Below are positions 9,437 through 18,972 of a DNA stretch of 64,000 nt, piece after piece. Below the pieces are notes generated by a model, which was given only the letters and a program-made list of their open reading frames with translations, made no database searches and had not been told where the DNA came from. This stretch comes from Nocardia sp. NBC_01730 (GTDB taxonomy: Bacteria; Actinomycetota; Actinomycetes; Mycobacteriales; Mycobacteriaceae), in assembly GCF_035920445.1 (NCBI RefSeq), contig NZ_CP109162.1, forward strand, positions 7,192,001 to 7,256,000, read 5' to 3'. Positions within the stretch are counted from its first letter, which is position 1; each line of letters begins with the position of its first letter. The translations under genes were made by a program, and so were the position numbers.

Positions 9437-10476
9437 TCATCATGGGGATCGAGAGTTCCTGCGACGAAACCGGTGTCGGCATCGTGCGAAGGAACCCTGA
9501 CGGCACCTGCGAACTTCTCGCGGACGAGGTCGCCTCCAGCGTCGACCAGCACGCGCGCTTCGGCGGCGTTGTGCCCGAAATCGCCTCGCGCGCACATCTC
9601 GAGGCGATTGTGCCCGCCATGCGGCGCGCGCTGTCCGCGGCGGGTATCGCGAAGCCGGACGCACTGGCCGTGACGATCGGGCCGGGTCTGGCCGGTGCGC
9701 TACTTGTCGGTGTCGCGGCGGCGAAAGCGTATGCGGCGGCGTGGGATGTGCCGTTCTACGCGCTCAACCACCTCGGTGGGCATGTCGCGGTGGACACCCT
9801 CGAACACGGTCCGATGCCGCCATGCGTTGCGCTGCTGGTGTCCGGTGGGCATACGCATTTGCTGCACGTCACGGACCTGGCCGAGCCGATCGTTGAACTG
9901 GGCAGCACCGTCGACGACGCGGCCGGCGAGGCGTTCGACAAGGTGGCGCGCCTGCTCGGGCTCGGCTTCCCCGGTGGTCCCGCACTCGATGCCGCCGCGG
10001 GGACCGGTGATTCGCGCGCGATCACGTTCCCGCGCGGCATGACCGGACCGCGTGATCCGCGCTACGACTTCTCCTTCTCCGGTCTCAAGACCGCGGTCGC
10101 CCGCTACGTGGAGGCAGCGCAGCGCGACGGCATCGCCGCCGAGGATCTGCCGATCTCTGACATCGCGGCATCATTCCAGGAGTCGGTCGCGGACGTGCTC
10201 ACCATGAAGGCCGTGCGTGCGGCCGAGGACGTCGGTGTCGGCACGCTGGTACTCGGTGGCGGCGCGACGGCCAACTCGCGGATCCGCTCGATGGCCGAGG
10301 AGCGTTGCGCGGCGGCCGGTTTGACTCTTCGTGTACCCACGCCTCGGCTGTGCACCGACAACGGGGTGATGATCGCCGCGCTCGGCGCCCATGTGATCGC
10401 CGGCGGCGCGGAGCCGTCGCCGCTGACGGTGGCCACCGATCCGGGTCTGCCGGTGTCGGTCAGCTCGGTCCGCTGA
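9433..10476 (+). CDS. tsaD: tRNA N6-adenosine threonylcarbamoyltransferase
   Basis: TsaD (formerly Gcp) transfers threonylcarbamoyl to A37 of tRNA. The 347-residue ASKHA protein starts [14 protein letters not shown] and has the metal-binding histidines in [11 protein letters not shown] and NHLGGH. Nucleotide-binding segments include [27 protein letters not shown] and the late [13 protein letters not shown] and [14 protein letters not shown] 9433 overlaps the rimI stop and gives the usual N-terminal length; ATG 9442 is possible. It ends the operon just before palindromic element A. Confidence 0.95.
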   Translation: MIIMGIESSCDETGVGIVRRNPDGTCELLADEVASSVDQHARFGGVVPEIASRAHLEAIVPAMRRALSAAGIAKPDALAVTIGPGLAGALLVGVAAAKAYAAAWDVPFYALNHLGGHVAVDTLEHGPMPPCVALLVSGGHTHLLHVTDLAEPIVELGSTVDDAAGEAFDKVARLLGLGFPGGPALDAAAGTGDSRAITFPRGMTGPRDPRYDFSFSGLKTAVARYVEAAQRDGIAAEDLPISDIAASFQESVADVLTMKAVRAAEDVGVGTLVLGGGATANSRIRSMAEERCAAAGLTLRVPTPRLCTDNGVMIAALGAHVIAGGAEPSPLTVATDPGLPVSVSSVR

Positions 10477-10490
10477 CCTCTGTTTGTTTT

Positions 10491-10611
10491 GCAGCGCCTG
10501 CGGCGCTGCGTGTTCGCGGCCCCCTCTTGGCTCGCGTCCGAGCGACCGCCGCTGGCGACTTCGTCGCGGACGCGGCGGCCGCTCGGACGCGAGCCGGGCC
10601 GCGAACGAGCA
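10491..10611 (+). repeat. Dispersed palindromic element, copy A
   Basis: The order is a small hairpin (10491-10509), a left arm beginning GTTCGCGGCC with TCGCGTCCGAGCG, a centre with GACTTCGTCGCGGACGC, and a right arm CGCTCGGACGCGAGCC followed by GGGCCGCGAAC. The arms can pair over about 30 bp with interruptions. The same parts recur at 10711, 22839, 24253, 26841, 63501 and 63701. Confidence 0.85.
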
Positions 10612-10710
10612 ATGCTCGGTCTCGCTGCGCTCGGAAGCGGGAGTGGGGCCGATGCCGTTTCGTCGGTGGGCGAGTGTGGCATTGACTGTTCGCTCTTCGC
10701 GCTGGGTGAT

Positions 10711-10806
10711 TGCGGCCCCTGCATGGCCCGTATCCGGAGCGACTGCCACTGGCGACTTCGTCGCGGACGCGGTCGGCTGCTCGGACGCGAGCCGGGCCGC
10801 GAACGG
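10711..10806 (+). repeat. Dispersed palindromic element, copy B (degenerate left arm)
   Basis: The centre ACTGGCGACTTCGTCGCGGA and the right arm CTCGGACGCGAGCCGGGCC match copy A almost exactly. The left arm has diverged (GGCCCGTATCCGGAGCG). Confidence 0.75.
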
Positions 10807-10938
10807 GCAAGGGAAAACGGTCTGGCTGCGCTCGGAAATGGGAGTGCGGCCGGCGCAGTTGCGTGGGGAGGCGGCTGCGCTCTGCGTTCGCGGCCCGAAT
10901 GAGATGAGCGGGTCGGGCGGGGTTGGTGTGCGGCTCTG

Positions 10939-12330
10939 CTACTGGCCGGACGAACCTCCCTGCGCCGCACTCGGATGGCCGAACAGCGGGCCGAGCAGTT
11001 CGGGGAACGGAATCGGCGGGAGGTTCGGATCCGGGCGCAGCGTGGGCTGTGTCGGTGTGGCCGCCTGCGTTGTGGACGGAATGCCGGTCGGGCTCGGCTG
11101 CCCGCTATCCGGGGTCGGAACGGCGCCGTCGCCGGGCCGGGTGCTCTCCTGGTTCCGGCCGCCGGGGACGGGGCCCGCTCCGTTCGGCGGCAGTATCGGC
11201 GGCGTCGGCTGCTGGGGGGCCGTACTCGTCGTTCCTGCGGGGGAGACCTCGTCGTCCGACGTGGGCGCGAACGTCTTCACGCCGTAGCCTATGATCAGGC
11301 CGACGACCACGATCGCGCCCACCAGCGTGCCGACCACCTTGGCGAACGTGCCGGCGGGTGCATCGCTGCCGAGTGTGCCGACCGGGAACACCGAGGGCTG
11401 TACCGAATCGGCCACCAGCGCCGCGCCTTTGGCGGTCACGGCCTCCGGATCGGGCACGGTGAACACCGGCATGTTCAGCGTAGCGGTAAGCGTGTTCAGC
11501 GCGGCGGGGATGTTGGCTCCGCCGCCGATCACCGCGACGGCCTGCGGGAACTTCGGTGCCCGCGCGCACACCGCCGCGACGAACACGGCCATGTCGCGCA
11601 GTAGGTCGGCGATCAGCACCTCGAAGTCGGCCTTGGTCAGCTTCAGTGGACGTCCGGCGACGTGGTCGATGGTGACGGCGGGCGCGATCGAGAGGTGCTC
11701 CTTGGCCGCGCGGCCCCGGTTGGTCAGCATGCCGCGGTTCGGGCGGGTGCCGCGCCGGGCGAAGTGCTGGTCCACCAGATGGTGGTAGATGAGGTCGTCG
11801 ATGGCTTTGCCGCTGATGGTCGCGGTGCGATCGGACCGGAGCATGGCGTCGTCGGCCAGGTCGGCGACGGTGACGGTGAGCCCGGACGCACCGAGGTCGA
11901 CGATGGCGACGGTGTCGTAGCGGTCGAGCAGGCCGGTGTGCCGCAGATAGGTCAGCGCTGCGGTGCCCTCCGGGATCAGCCGTAGCTCGCGCTGCTTACC
12001 GGTCGCCGAGCGGATGGCCTGGGCTTGCTCCCTCGTGCGGTAGGCGACGGCCACGCTGGTGGGCGGGCGCCTGGTGACGGACGCGAGGTCGCGCTGCGTG
12101 CCCGCGCTGTGTGCCCCGAGCGGATGGACGACCTCGCGCGGAGGCTGGGTGGTCGGCAGTTGAGTGGTCATCAGCTCGATCGAGGACGCCACCAGGTCGC
12201 CGAGATCGGAATTGGCCGCGTCGGCGGAGACGACGCGGTAGTCGAAGCTCTGCGCGCCGTTCGGCGCGGTAGTGACCAGCGCCGAGCACACGACCTCGGC
12301 CCCGGCCGAAATGCCCAGGGATGTTCGCAT
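10939..12330 (-). CDS. Hsp70-like ATPase-fold protein with one TM segment and Pro-rich tail
   Basis: The 463-residue protein starts MRTSLGISAGAEVVC. Its N-terminal part (about 1-330) looks like an actin/Hsp70-type nucleotide-binding fold: a phosphate-1-like start, VAIVDLGASGLTVTV near 170 as phosphate-2, and AVAVIGGGANIPA near 290 as the adenosine motif. A membrane segment follows (VVGTLVGAIVVVGLIIGYG, about 355-375), then an exported Pro/Thr/Gly-rich tail of about 85 residues. There is no substrate-binding domain. SD GGGAGGTG is ideal for ATG 12330. Partner and function are unknown; it is divergent from the chaperonin promoter. Confidence 0.8.
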   Translation of the reverse strand: MRTSLGISAGAEVVCSALVTTAPNGAQSFDYRVVSADAANSDLGDLVASSIELMTTQLPTTQPPREVVHPLGAHSAGTQRDLASVTRRPPTSVAVAYRTREQAQAIRSATGKQRELRLIPEGTAALTYLRHTGLLDRYDTVAIVDLGASGLTVTVADLADDAMLRSDRTATISGKAIDDLIYHHLVDQHFARRGTRPNRGMLTNRGRAAKEHLSIAPAVTIDHVAGRPLKLTKADFEVLIADLLRDMAVFVAAVCARAPKFPQAVAVIGGGANIPAALNTLTATLNMPVFTVPDPEAVTAKGAALVADSVQPSVFPVGTLGSDAPAGTFAKVVGTLVGAIVVVGLIIGYGVKTFAPTSDDEVSPAGTTSTAPQQPTPPILPPNGAGPVPGGRNQESTRPGDGAVPTPDSGQPSPTGIPSTTQAATPTQPTLRPDPNLPPIPFPELLGPLFGHPSAAQGGSSGQ

Positions 12331-12516
12331 GTTCACCTCCCTTCGAGCGGATGGTCGTGGTGTCGTCGACCATCTCGAATGAACTGCCGGATCGCCGTGT
12401 GGATGACGCACGACCCGAACCGGGGATCGGTCAGGCCCCTTGTCCGGGTGGGTCTCGGGGACCGGCCATGATTCACGTCTGGCTTGCTCTCTGGTGAAGC
12501 TGGTGGTGGAACGATT

Positions 12517-12564
12517 GTTCTGTGACGCTGCTGTTCTGTGACGCTGCTGTTCTGTGACGCTGCC
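12517..12564. repeat. 16-bp direct repeat, three copies
   Basis: The unit GTTCTGTGACGCTGCT occurs three times in a row from 12517, the last differing in its final base. It lies about 190 bp upstream of the Hsp70-like gene (minus strand). It looks like either a tandem binding site or a slippage product. Confidence 0.8.
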
Positions 12565-12596
12565 TATTTCGATGACGCCGCGGTACCCCTGCGTAG

Positions 12597-12626
12597 CCTC
12601 GGCGTCACCGATGGGTGACGCCGAGG
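12597..12626. promoter_or_regulatory. 13-bp perfect inverted repeat (hairpin)
   Basis: CCTCGGCGTCACC and its exact complement flank the loop GATG. There is no T-tract on either strand, and it lies between two divergent genes, so a terminator role is not obvious; operator or RNA hairpin are alternatives. Confidence 0.6.
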
Positions 12627-12759
12627 CGGCCGGACAGCGACCGTCGTCAATAGTGCCACAATCCGTTATCCGAACGTTACAGATTTCCTGAGCCGATAGG
12701 AAGTCCCCGACTGCCATGGGCGAGCCGTCCGCAAACTTGGCACCGCCTGACCTTGAGCG

Positions 12760-12786
12760 CTGGCACTCTCATGTATAGAGTGCTAG
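12760..12786. promoter_or_regulatory. CIRCE operator (HrcA site)
   Basis: CTGGCACTC - nine bases - GAGTGCTAG matches the CIRCE consensus TTAGCACTC-N9-GAGTGCTAA closely. It lies about 165 bp upstream of groES. HrcA binding here would repress groES-groEL1 until heat shock. A half-site CTTGAG of the HspR/HAIR type overlaps its left side (12753-12758), but no full HAIR element is present. Confidence 0.9.
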
Positions 12787-12949
12787 TCGGCACTGTATGT
12801 AGTGCTTGTGCCAGCAGTTTGACTACTGAGCAGGGGTCCCGGCACCCGCGACGACGGGGCTATGCGCAGGGTCAGCATCGTGACCGAACCGACGAGTCCG
12901 GAACAACAGTTCCGGACGACCGAAATCCCCTGAAAGTGGAGGGCTCAAC

Positions 12950-13249
12950 GTGGCGAGCGTGAACATCAAGCCGCTCGAGGACAAGATCCTCGTCCAGGCC
13001 AACGAGGCCGAGACGACGACGGCCTCCGGCCTGGTCATCCCCGACACGGCGAAGGAGAAGCCGCAGGAGGGCACCGTCATCGCCGTCGGCGAGGGACGCG
13101 TCACCGACAAGGGCGACCGCATCCCGGTCGATGTCAAGGAGGGTGACACCGTTATCTACAGCAAGTACGGCGGCACCGAGATCAAGTACCAGGGCGAGGA
13201 ATACCTCATCCTGTCGGCGCGCGACGTGTTGGCCGTCGTCACCAAGTAG
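12950..13249 (+). CDS. groES: Co-chaperonin GroES (10 kDa)
   Basis: GroES caps the GroEL ring during ATP-driven protein folding. The 99-residue protein has the full family pattern: [11 protein letters not shown], the mobile loop [21 protein letters not shown], and [32 protein letters not shown] 12950 follows AAGTGGAGGG. It is controlled from the CIRCE region upstream and is separated from groEL1 by 141 bp containing a hairpin. Confidence 0.97.
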   Translation: MASVNIKPLEDKILVQANEAETTTASGLVIPDTAKEKPQEGTVIAVGEGRVTDKGDRIPVDVKEGDTVIYSKYGGTEIKYQGEEYLILSARDVLAVVTK

Positions 13250-15001
<1,752 letters not shown>

Positions 15002-15029
15002 GTCCGTCGCCGCTCGGATAACGCAGGAC

Positions 15030-15071
15030 GACAAGGCCCTCGGACCGCATCTCGGTCCGGGGGCCCTTGTC
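15030..15071. terminator. Terminator-like hairpin after groEL1
   Basis: GACAAGG...GGACCG pairs with CGGTCC...CCTTGTC across a 5-nt loop, giving a long GC-rich stem with a small bulge. It lies 29 bp after groEL1 and downstream of the convergent rskA-like gene, so it may serve both. The T-run is short. Confidence 0.65.
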
Positions 15072-15228
15072 TGTGCACGCGACACGACCTCGACCTGTGA
15101 CTCGGTGAGTACCAGGTATTCCGAAGCTCGACACACTGTCGACCGCGGGCCGGACAAGGGCCGCGGGACCGTCCGACTGCTACGGTTCTGGACGCGCGGA
15201 GCGGGAAAGCCGTGGTGGGGAGCCGGAT

Positions 15229-15480
15229 TCAGCTGGCGACCGGTGGCTGTTCCGCGGCGATGGCCGCGAGTAAGCGAGCGCGCAGCGAGGGCGACGGCGT
15301 GGCCGCCGTCGCTGCGGCAAGAAGGGAAAGAGCTTCGTTCGTATCTCGTACTTCCTGGCTGAACGCCGCGCGTAGCACGGGGTCCTCGCTGTCGAGCAGT
15401 TCCTGCACGTCGTGATGGTCTTCGTCGTCGATCGATCCGAGCGCGACGGTGTGCGCGAGATCGATCTGGTGTTCGTTCAT
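15229..15480 (-). CDS. rskA: RskA-like anti-sigma-K factor, cytoplasmic domain only
   Basis: The 83 residues (DLAHTVALGSIDDEDHHDVQ..., AAFSQEVRDTNEALSLLAAATAATPSPSLRARLLAAI) resemble the N-terminal sigma-binding domain of mycobacterial RskA. The usual protein continues with a membrane helix and an extracytoplasmic domain (about 230 residues in total). Here a stop comes right after EQPPVAS, and only about 230 bp remain before groEL1, too little for the missing part in any frame. It starts one base after the sigK stop, so it is co-translated. As read it would be a soluble anti-sigma factor that cannot be released by regulated intramembrane proteolysis. Confidence 0.8.
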   Translation of the reverse strand: MNEHQIDLAHTVALGSIDDEDHHDVQELLDSEDPVLRAAFSQEVRDTNEALSLLAAATAATPSPSLRARLLAAIAAEQPPVAS

Positions 15481-15481
15481 C

Positions 15482-16147
15482 TCACGTCACCCCCAAACTT
15501 CTTTTCAGTCGTGTCAATCCATCCCGAATCCGGGATTTAACGGTCGGTAACCCTATACCGAGGTAGAGTGCTACCTCCGCATAGGTTCGCCCGCCGTAGT
15601 AGGCGAGCGAGATGGCTTCCCGCTGGGTCTCCGTCAGTGTGGCGAGACCCCCCAGGACGGCCTGTTGTTCGAGCCTACGCTCGACCTCTTCGGTGACCTC
15701 GTCGAATTCGTTGCCGAGAACTCGTATCCCATAGGCGACTTCACGTTGGGTGTGGGCCTGCTCGGCGCGGACCCGGTCGACGGCGCGCCGGTGCGCGAGG
15801 GTCATCAACCACGTCACTGCCGTGCCCTTCGCCGGGTCGAAACTCGCTGCCATCCGCCAAATCTGCAGATAGACCTCCTGCGTGGTCTCCTCCGCATATC
15901 CAGGATCGTGTAGGACACGCAACACCAGACCGAAGACGCGCGCGCACGTCCGGTCGTATAGCTCGGCGAATGCTTCATGGTCGGACTGGCCGCATCGATG
16001 CAAAAGCGCGGCGAGCTCGATACTTTCGGCTGCGCGTGCCGTAACCGCAGAATCCACCGTGGGTGGGAAAGCTTCTCTTCGGAACGAGTCGCCCTCTGCG
16101 GCTGGCGGCCGCGTTGTCACAACGCTCCATTCTGTGTCATCAGTCAC
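15482..16147 (-). CDS. sigK: ECF sigma factor, SigK family
   Basis: This 221-residue ECF sigma factor has region 2 (HEAFAELYDRTCARVFGLVLRVLHDPGYAEETTQEVYLQIWR, about 55-100) and region 4 (LTETQREAISLAYYGGRTYAEVALYLGIGLPTVKSRIRDGLTRL, about 165-215). It resembles mycobacterial SigK, including AWLMTLAHRRAVDRVR-like region 2.4. GTG 16147 gives a roughly 45-residue N-terminal extension; a later start is possible. It is paired with the truncated rskA. In M. tuberculosis the sigK-rskA pair is not between groEL1 and whiB3, so this placement differs. Confidence 0.9.
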   Translation of the reverse strand: MTDDTEWSVVTTRPPAAEGDSFRREAFPPTVDSAVTARAAESIELAALLHRCGQSDHEAFAELYDRTCARVFGLVLRVLHDPGYAEETTQEVYLQIWRMAASFDPAKGTAVTWLMTLAHRRAVDRVRAEQAHTQREVAYGIRVLGNEFDEVTEEVERRLEQQAVLGGLATLTETQREAISLAYYGGRTYAEVALYLGIGLPTVKSRIRDGLTRLKRSLGVT

Positions 16148-16475
16148 TACCGTAGCGTGTCGCTATGACCTCCCTTCCGGTGGGGTGCCGACAATCCGGC
16201 TGTAGGCCAGCGGCTTTGCTAACAGCGCCGACACGCAGGCGGCTCAGGAGCGGACACGCCGTAACACGCCGCGCGATGTCGCAAAACGCCGGACCGGTAG
16301 CTGCGCGCTGCGGCGGCCGGCGGATCGGTGGTGACCGATCGGAGCCCGCGCGCCGATCCTCGGTGCGGAACCGATCACCGTGTTGACGTGACCGGCTCTG
16401 CCGAGGCCAATTGCAGTGGCCCGTTGTTTGCTAGGCATTCGGCGCCCGGTGGCGTGTGGATGGGAAGAAATTCGT

Positions 16476-16769
16476 CTATACGGCCATGCGGCGGCGGTTG
16501 CGCCGCGCGTGCATCTCGCGCTCGGTCTCCGACATGCCGCCCCAGATGCCATAGGGCTCGCTGACTTTCAGCGCGTGACTGCGGCACTGCATGAGCACCG
16601 GGCAGCTGCGGCAAACCTCCTTGGCGCGCATCTCGCGCGCAGTGCGTGCTCTGCCTCGCTCGCCGTCGGGATGGAAGAACACCGCGGAGTCCTGCCCGCG
16701 GCAGGACCCTCGCATCTGCCAATCCCAGACATCGGCGTTCGGTCCGGGGAGGTGGGTCGGCATGGGCAT
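16476..16769 (-). CDS. whiB3: WhiB-family iron-sulfur regulator WhiB3
   Basis: The 97-residue protein has the four cluster ligands Cys23, Cys53, Cys56 and Cys62 and the GIWGG turn (74-78). The stretch LPGPNADVWDWQ...FFHPDGERGRARTAREMRAKEVCRSCPV closely resembles M. tuberculosis WhiB3, which binds a redox-sensitive 4Fe-4S cluster and SigA and controls lipid and redox genes. ATG 16769, preceded by GAGGAG, is chosen over the longer open frame to 16823. It lies upstream of the Rv3415c-like gene in the mycobacterial order. Confidence 0.93.
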   Translation of the reverse strand: MPMPTHLPGPNADVWDWQMRGSCRGQDSAVFFHPDGERGRARTAREMRAKEVCRSCPVLMQCRSHALKVSEPYGIWGGMSETEREMHARRNRRRMAV

Positions 16770-17387
16770 GGTGAACTCCTCATAGCGCGAGCTCGTCAGC
16801 ATTGTCGAGCAGTTGTTCTGCAACAGTTATAGGTCACGGCGCCGGGTCGGCGAGAGTGCCCTTGGGCTTCGCCCTTCGCGGTCGCTGCAATTTCGCGCGG
16901 CGCCGTCCGTGGCGATGAACTACGTTAGGTCCAGCCGTGAAATTCCGTCAATAGTTCGACGCAACCGTTCTCTGAATTCTAGGCTGGGAAATTTAACCTC
17001 AGAGCTATTTACTTTTCGCATCGGTTCCGGCGATACTGTTCGGTTGGCTATCGGTTCGTGGCTCCGCCCTGCGCGAGTGGCTCCATTATTTGCGCAGGTA
17101 GAGGCATGTTTCTAGTCCGGGTCCCGCAGTGGGCCCGATCGGCTGGTTGGTGGCGGTGGTCGTCGGCGGCGCTCGCGGTGTGTAGATCCGAGATGGCGGA
17201 AACGGGGCGCTCAGGTTAATTGCTCGAAACGTGGGTGAATTCCGATCGCGCACGTTCGGGGATTGCCGGAACGAGATTTACCTGATGGAAACATCGGTCG
17301 ACGGCGGAAATGCTGAGAAGTTGCCGGTGTGCCGCGGCCTCCTTTCTGCGGGCCGGGCCCGCGCGCACCACAGGATAGAGTGCGCCC
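16770..17387. other. Spacer between divergent whiB3 and the Rv3415c-like gene
   Basis: 618 bp, noticeably more AT-rich around 16920-17060 than its surroundings. The ORFs that cross it (for example 16813-17115) have no ribosome binding site or family features. It probably holds the promoters of both flanking genes, but I could not pick a convincing -35/-10 pair or operator. Confidence 0.4.
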
Positions 17388-18260
17388 GTGTTCGCGCCCG
17401 CTCCGCTCGGAGATCCTCACCTCGCGGTCCTCGCCGAGGCCGCCTTCGGCATCGACCCCGGTCGCGCCGTTGTCGAGCTGCCACCCGCTCCGGACGCCCT
17501 CGGCTCCTGGTATCGCGCGGTGGTACTCGGCGGCCAGGGGCGTTACGCCGCAGCTCGGGTCGAACTGCGAAATGTATGCAATTACAGCACCGACCCGATA
17601 CTCCTCTCACTGGCGGGAAGTGTGGAGGGTTCACTGTTGCGCCAACTCGGCTGGCATACACGCGCCGCGGCATTCGACGGACGGGCCGCCGCCCTGATCC
17701 TCGCGACCGACGCCGCCGCGACCGAGACCATTCGGAAGCGGTCCGACGAATACCGCCCCGACCGTGCCGAAGCCCTCTCCGACGCGCTGACCGGACTCGC
17801 CGCTGACGCGCTCGGCGCCGGGCGGCTCGCCCTGGCCGACCGGCTTCTGCGGCGCAGTCGAGCGGCGATAGCGCCTGCGGAGATGGGCTGGCGCTCCGCG
17901 CTCAGGTTGCACTGGGTCTCCGCGGAAAACGCGCTGGTCGCAAGCAATTCAGGGCCTGCGACCCGGCACGCTGAGGCAGCGATGGAGTTGGCCGAGAGCG
18001 CGCCGTCGGTGCGGCACCGGGTCAAATCCCGCCTGCTGCTCGCCGCGGCCGCCGCGGCGGGAGGTGAGCACGACCGGTCCAGGGCCCTGGCCGAAGAAGT
18101 CGCCGAGCAGTGTCGCGAGCACGGGCTGCTACCACTGCGGTGGGCGAGCGCCATGTTGCGCGCCGGGCTGGGGGTCGAGGGCGCGGCGGCGGAGGCGTCC
18201 GAGTGCGCCGCGGCCATCGCTCGCCGGGGCGGGGCATTCCGTCCCATGGGTGGTCGGTAG
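17388..18260 (+). CDS. Conserved helical-repeat protein (Rv3415c-like)
   Basis: This 290-residue Ala/Arg-rich protein has repeated helix pairs, for example AGSVEGSLLRQLGWHTRAAAFDGRAAAL, GLAADALGAGRLALADRLLRRSRAA and ARHAEAAMELAESAPSVRHRVKSRLLLAAAAAAGG. They suggest a TPR-like superhelix used for protein contacts. It occupies the position of Rv3415c next to sigD, and its length and start (MFAPAPLGDPHLAVLAEAAFG) fit that family. The function is unknown; linkage suggests a role near the SigD system. Confidence 0.8.
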   Translation: MFAPAPLGDPHLAVLAEAAFGIDPGRAVVELPPAPDALGSWYRAVVLGGQGRYAAARVELRNVCNYSTDPILLSLAGSVEGSLLRQLGWHTRAAAFDGRAAALILATDAAATETIRKRSDEYRPDRAEALSDALTGLAADALGAGRLALADRLLRRSRAAIAPAEMGWRSALRLHWVSAENALVASNSGPATRHAEAAMELAESAPSVRHRVKSRLLLAAAAAAGGEHDRSRALAEEVAEQCREHGLLPLRWASAMLRAGLGVEGAAAEASECAAAIARRGGAFRPMGGR

Positions 18261-18393
18261 GTGATCGCGGAGATGACCGTGTTGCCTGGTTCCCGGCAAC
18301 GGGTCGCTATTGTTAGATCCGTTCCGCCCCTTCGGTGGAAGCACTGGTCGTCACCGGACGGTGCCACTTGTAACGCCAGGAATATCTCTGACG

Positions 18394-18972
18394 ATGACGA
18401 ACACGGGCGAAGAGTTGGACCTCGCCGTCACTGCCGCTGCGCAGGGCGACAGATCCGCTTTAGCTCAGGTACTCGAGATGGTCCGCCCGCTGGTGGTGCG
18501 CTACTGCCGCGCGCGGATCGGAGCCGCGGAGCGTGGGCAGCTCTCCGCGGACGACGTTGCGCAGGAGGTTTGTCTGGCTGTGATGACCGCCTTGCCCAGG
18601 TATCAGGACCAGGGCAGGCCCTTCATGGCCTTCGTTTACGGAATCGCTTCGCACAAGGTCGCTGACGCGCATCGCAACGCCGCCCGTAACAAGGCGGACG
18701 CGATGGCCGAAGTACCAGATGTCATATCCACCGACCAGGGACCGGAACAACGAGCTCTCGAGTCCGAGACGAGCAGACAGATGAACCGTCTGCTCGCGAC
18801 GCTTCCTGAGAAGCATCGGGAGATCTTGATCCTGCGCTTGGTCATGGGTTTGTCGGCAGAAGAAACCGCAGTCGCCGTGGGCAGTACGGCGGGCGCGGTG
18901 CGGGTGGCCCAACACAGGGCACTCGCGAAACTCAAGTCACAAGTGGCGAGGGCAGGTGAAATGTATGGCTAG
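18394..18972 (+). CDS. sigD: ECF sigma factor SigD
   Basis: The 192-residue sigma factor has region 2 (AQVLEMVRPLVVRYCRARIG...LSADDVAQEVCLAVMTALPRYQDQGRPFMAFVYGIASHKVADAHR) and region 4 (LPEKHREILILRLVMGLSAEETAVAVGSTAGAVRVAQHRALAKLK), matching SigD of M. tuberculosis. ATG 18394 is the simplest start. However, the frame is open to TTG 18310, and the residues just before ATG (PGISLT) resemble those of the longer mycobacterial protein, so the longer start is possible. Its end overlaps rsdA by 8 bp. Confidence 0.93.
   Translation: MTNTGEELDLAVTAAAQGDRSALAQVLEMVRPLVVRYCRARIGAAERGQLSADDVAQEVCLAVMTALPRYQDQGRPFMAFVYGIASHKVADAHRNAARNKADAMAEVPDVISTDQGPEQRALESETSRQMNRLLATLPEKHREILILRLVMGLSAEETAVAVGSTAGAVRVAQHRALAKLKSQVARAGEMYG

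Larger units (their letters stand above)
10477..10938. other. Repeat-rich spacer between convergent tsaD and the Hsp70-like gene
   Basis: The 462 bp hold two copies of the dispersed palindromic element (A, 10491-10611; B, 10711-10806) and a short hairpin GCAGCGCC-TGC-GGCGCTGC (10491-10509) that directly follows a T-rich stretch after tsaD. Several long open frames cross it, but they are translations of the palindromes and have no family features. Confidence 0.6.
12331..12949. other. Divergent control region upstream of groES
   Basis: 619 bp without a gene. From left to right it holds a 16-bp repeat in three copies (12517-12564), a 13-bp perfect inverted repeat with a 4-nt loop (12597-12626), a CIRCE operator (12760-12786) and a second shorter inverted repeat GGCACT-N6-AGTGCT (12789-12806). 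Confidence 0.75.

Noticed and set aside
10484..11287. Overlapping ORFs of 60-270 codons across the palindromic repeats and the Hsp70-like gene's 3' end
   Set aside because: They are translations of inverted repeats (recurrent RGPARVR/RTRAGPRT strings) and shadows of the minus-strand gene.
16813..17115. 100-codon plus-strand ORF downstream of whiB3
   Set aside because: No ribosome binding site, no domain, unusual composition; lies in an AT-richer promoter spacer.
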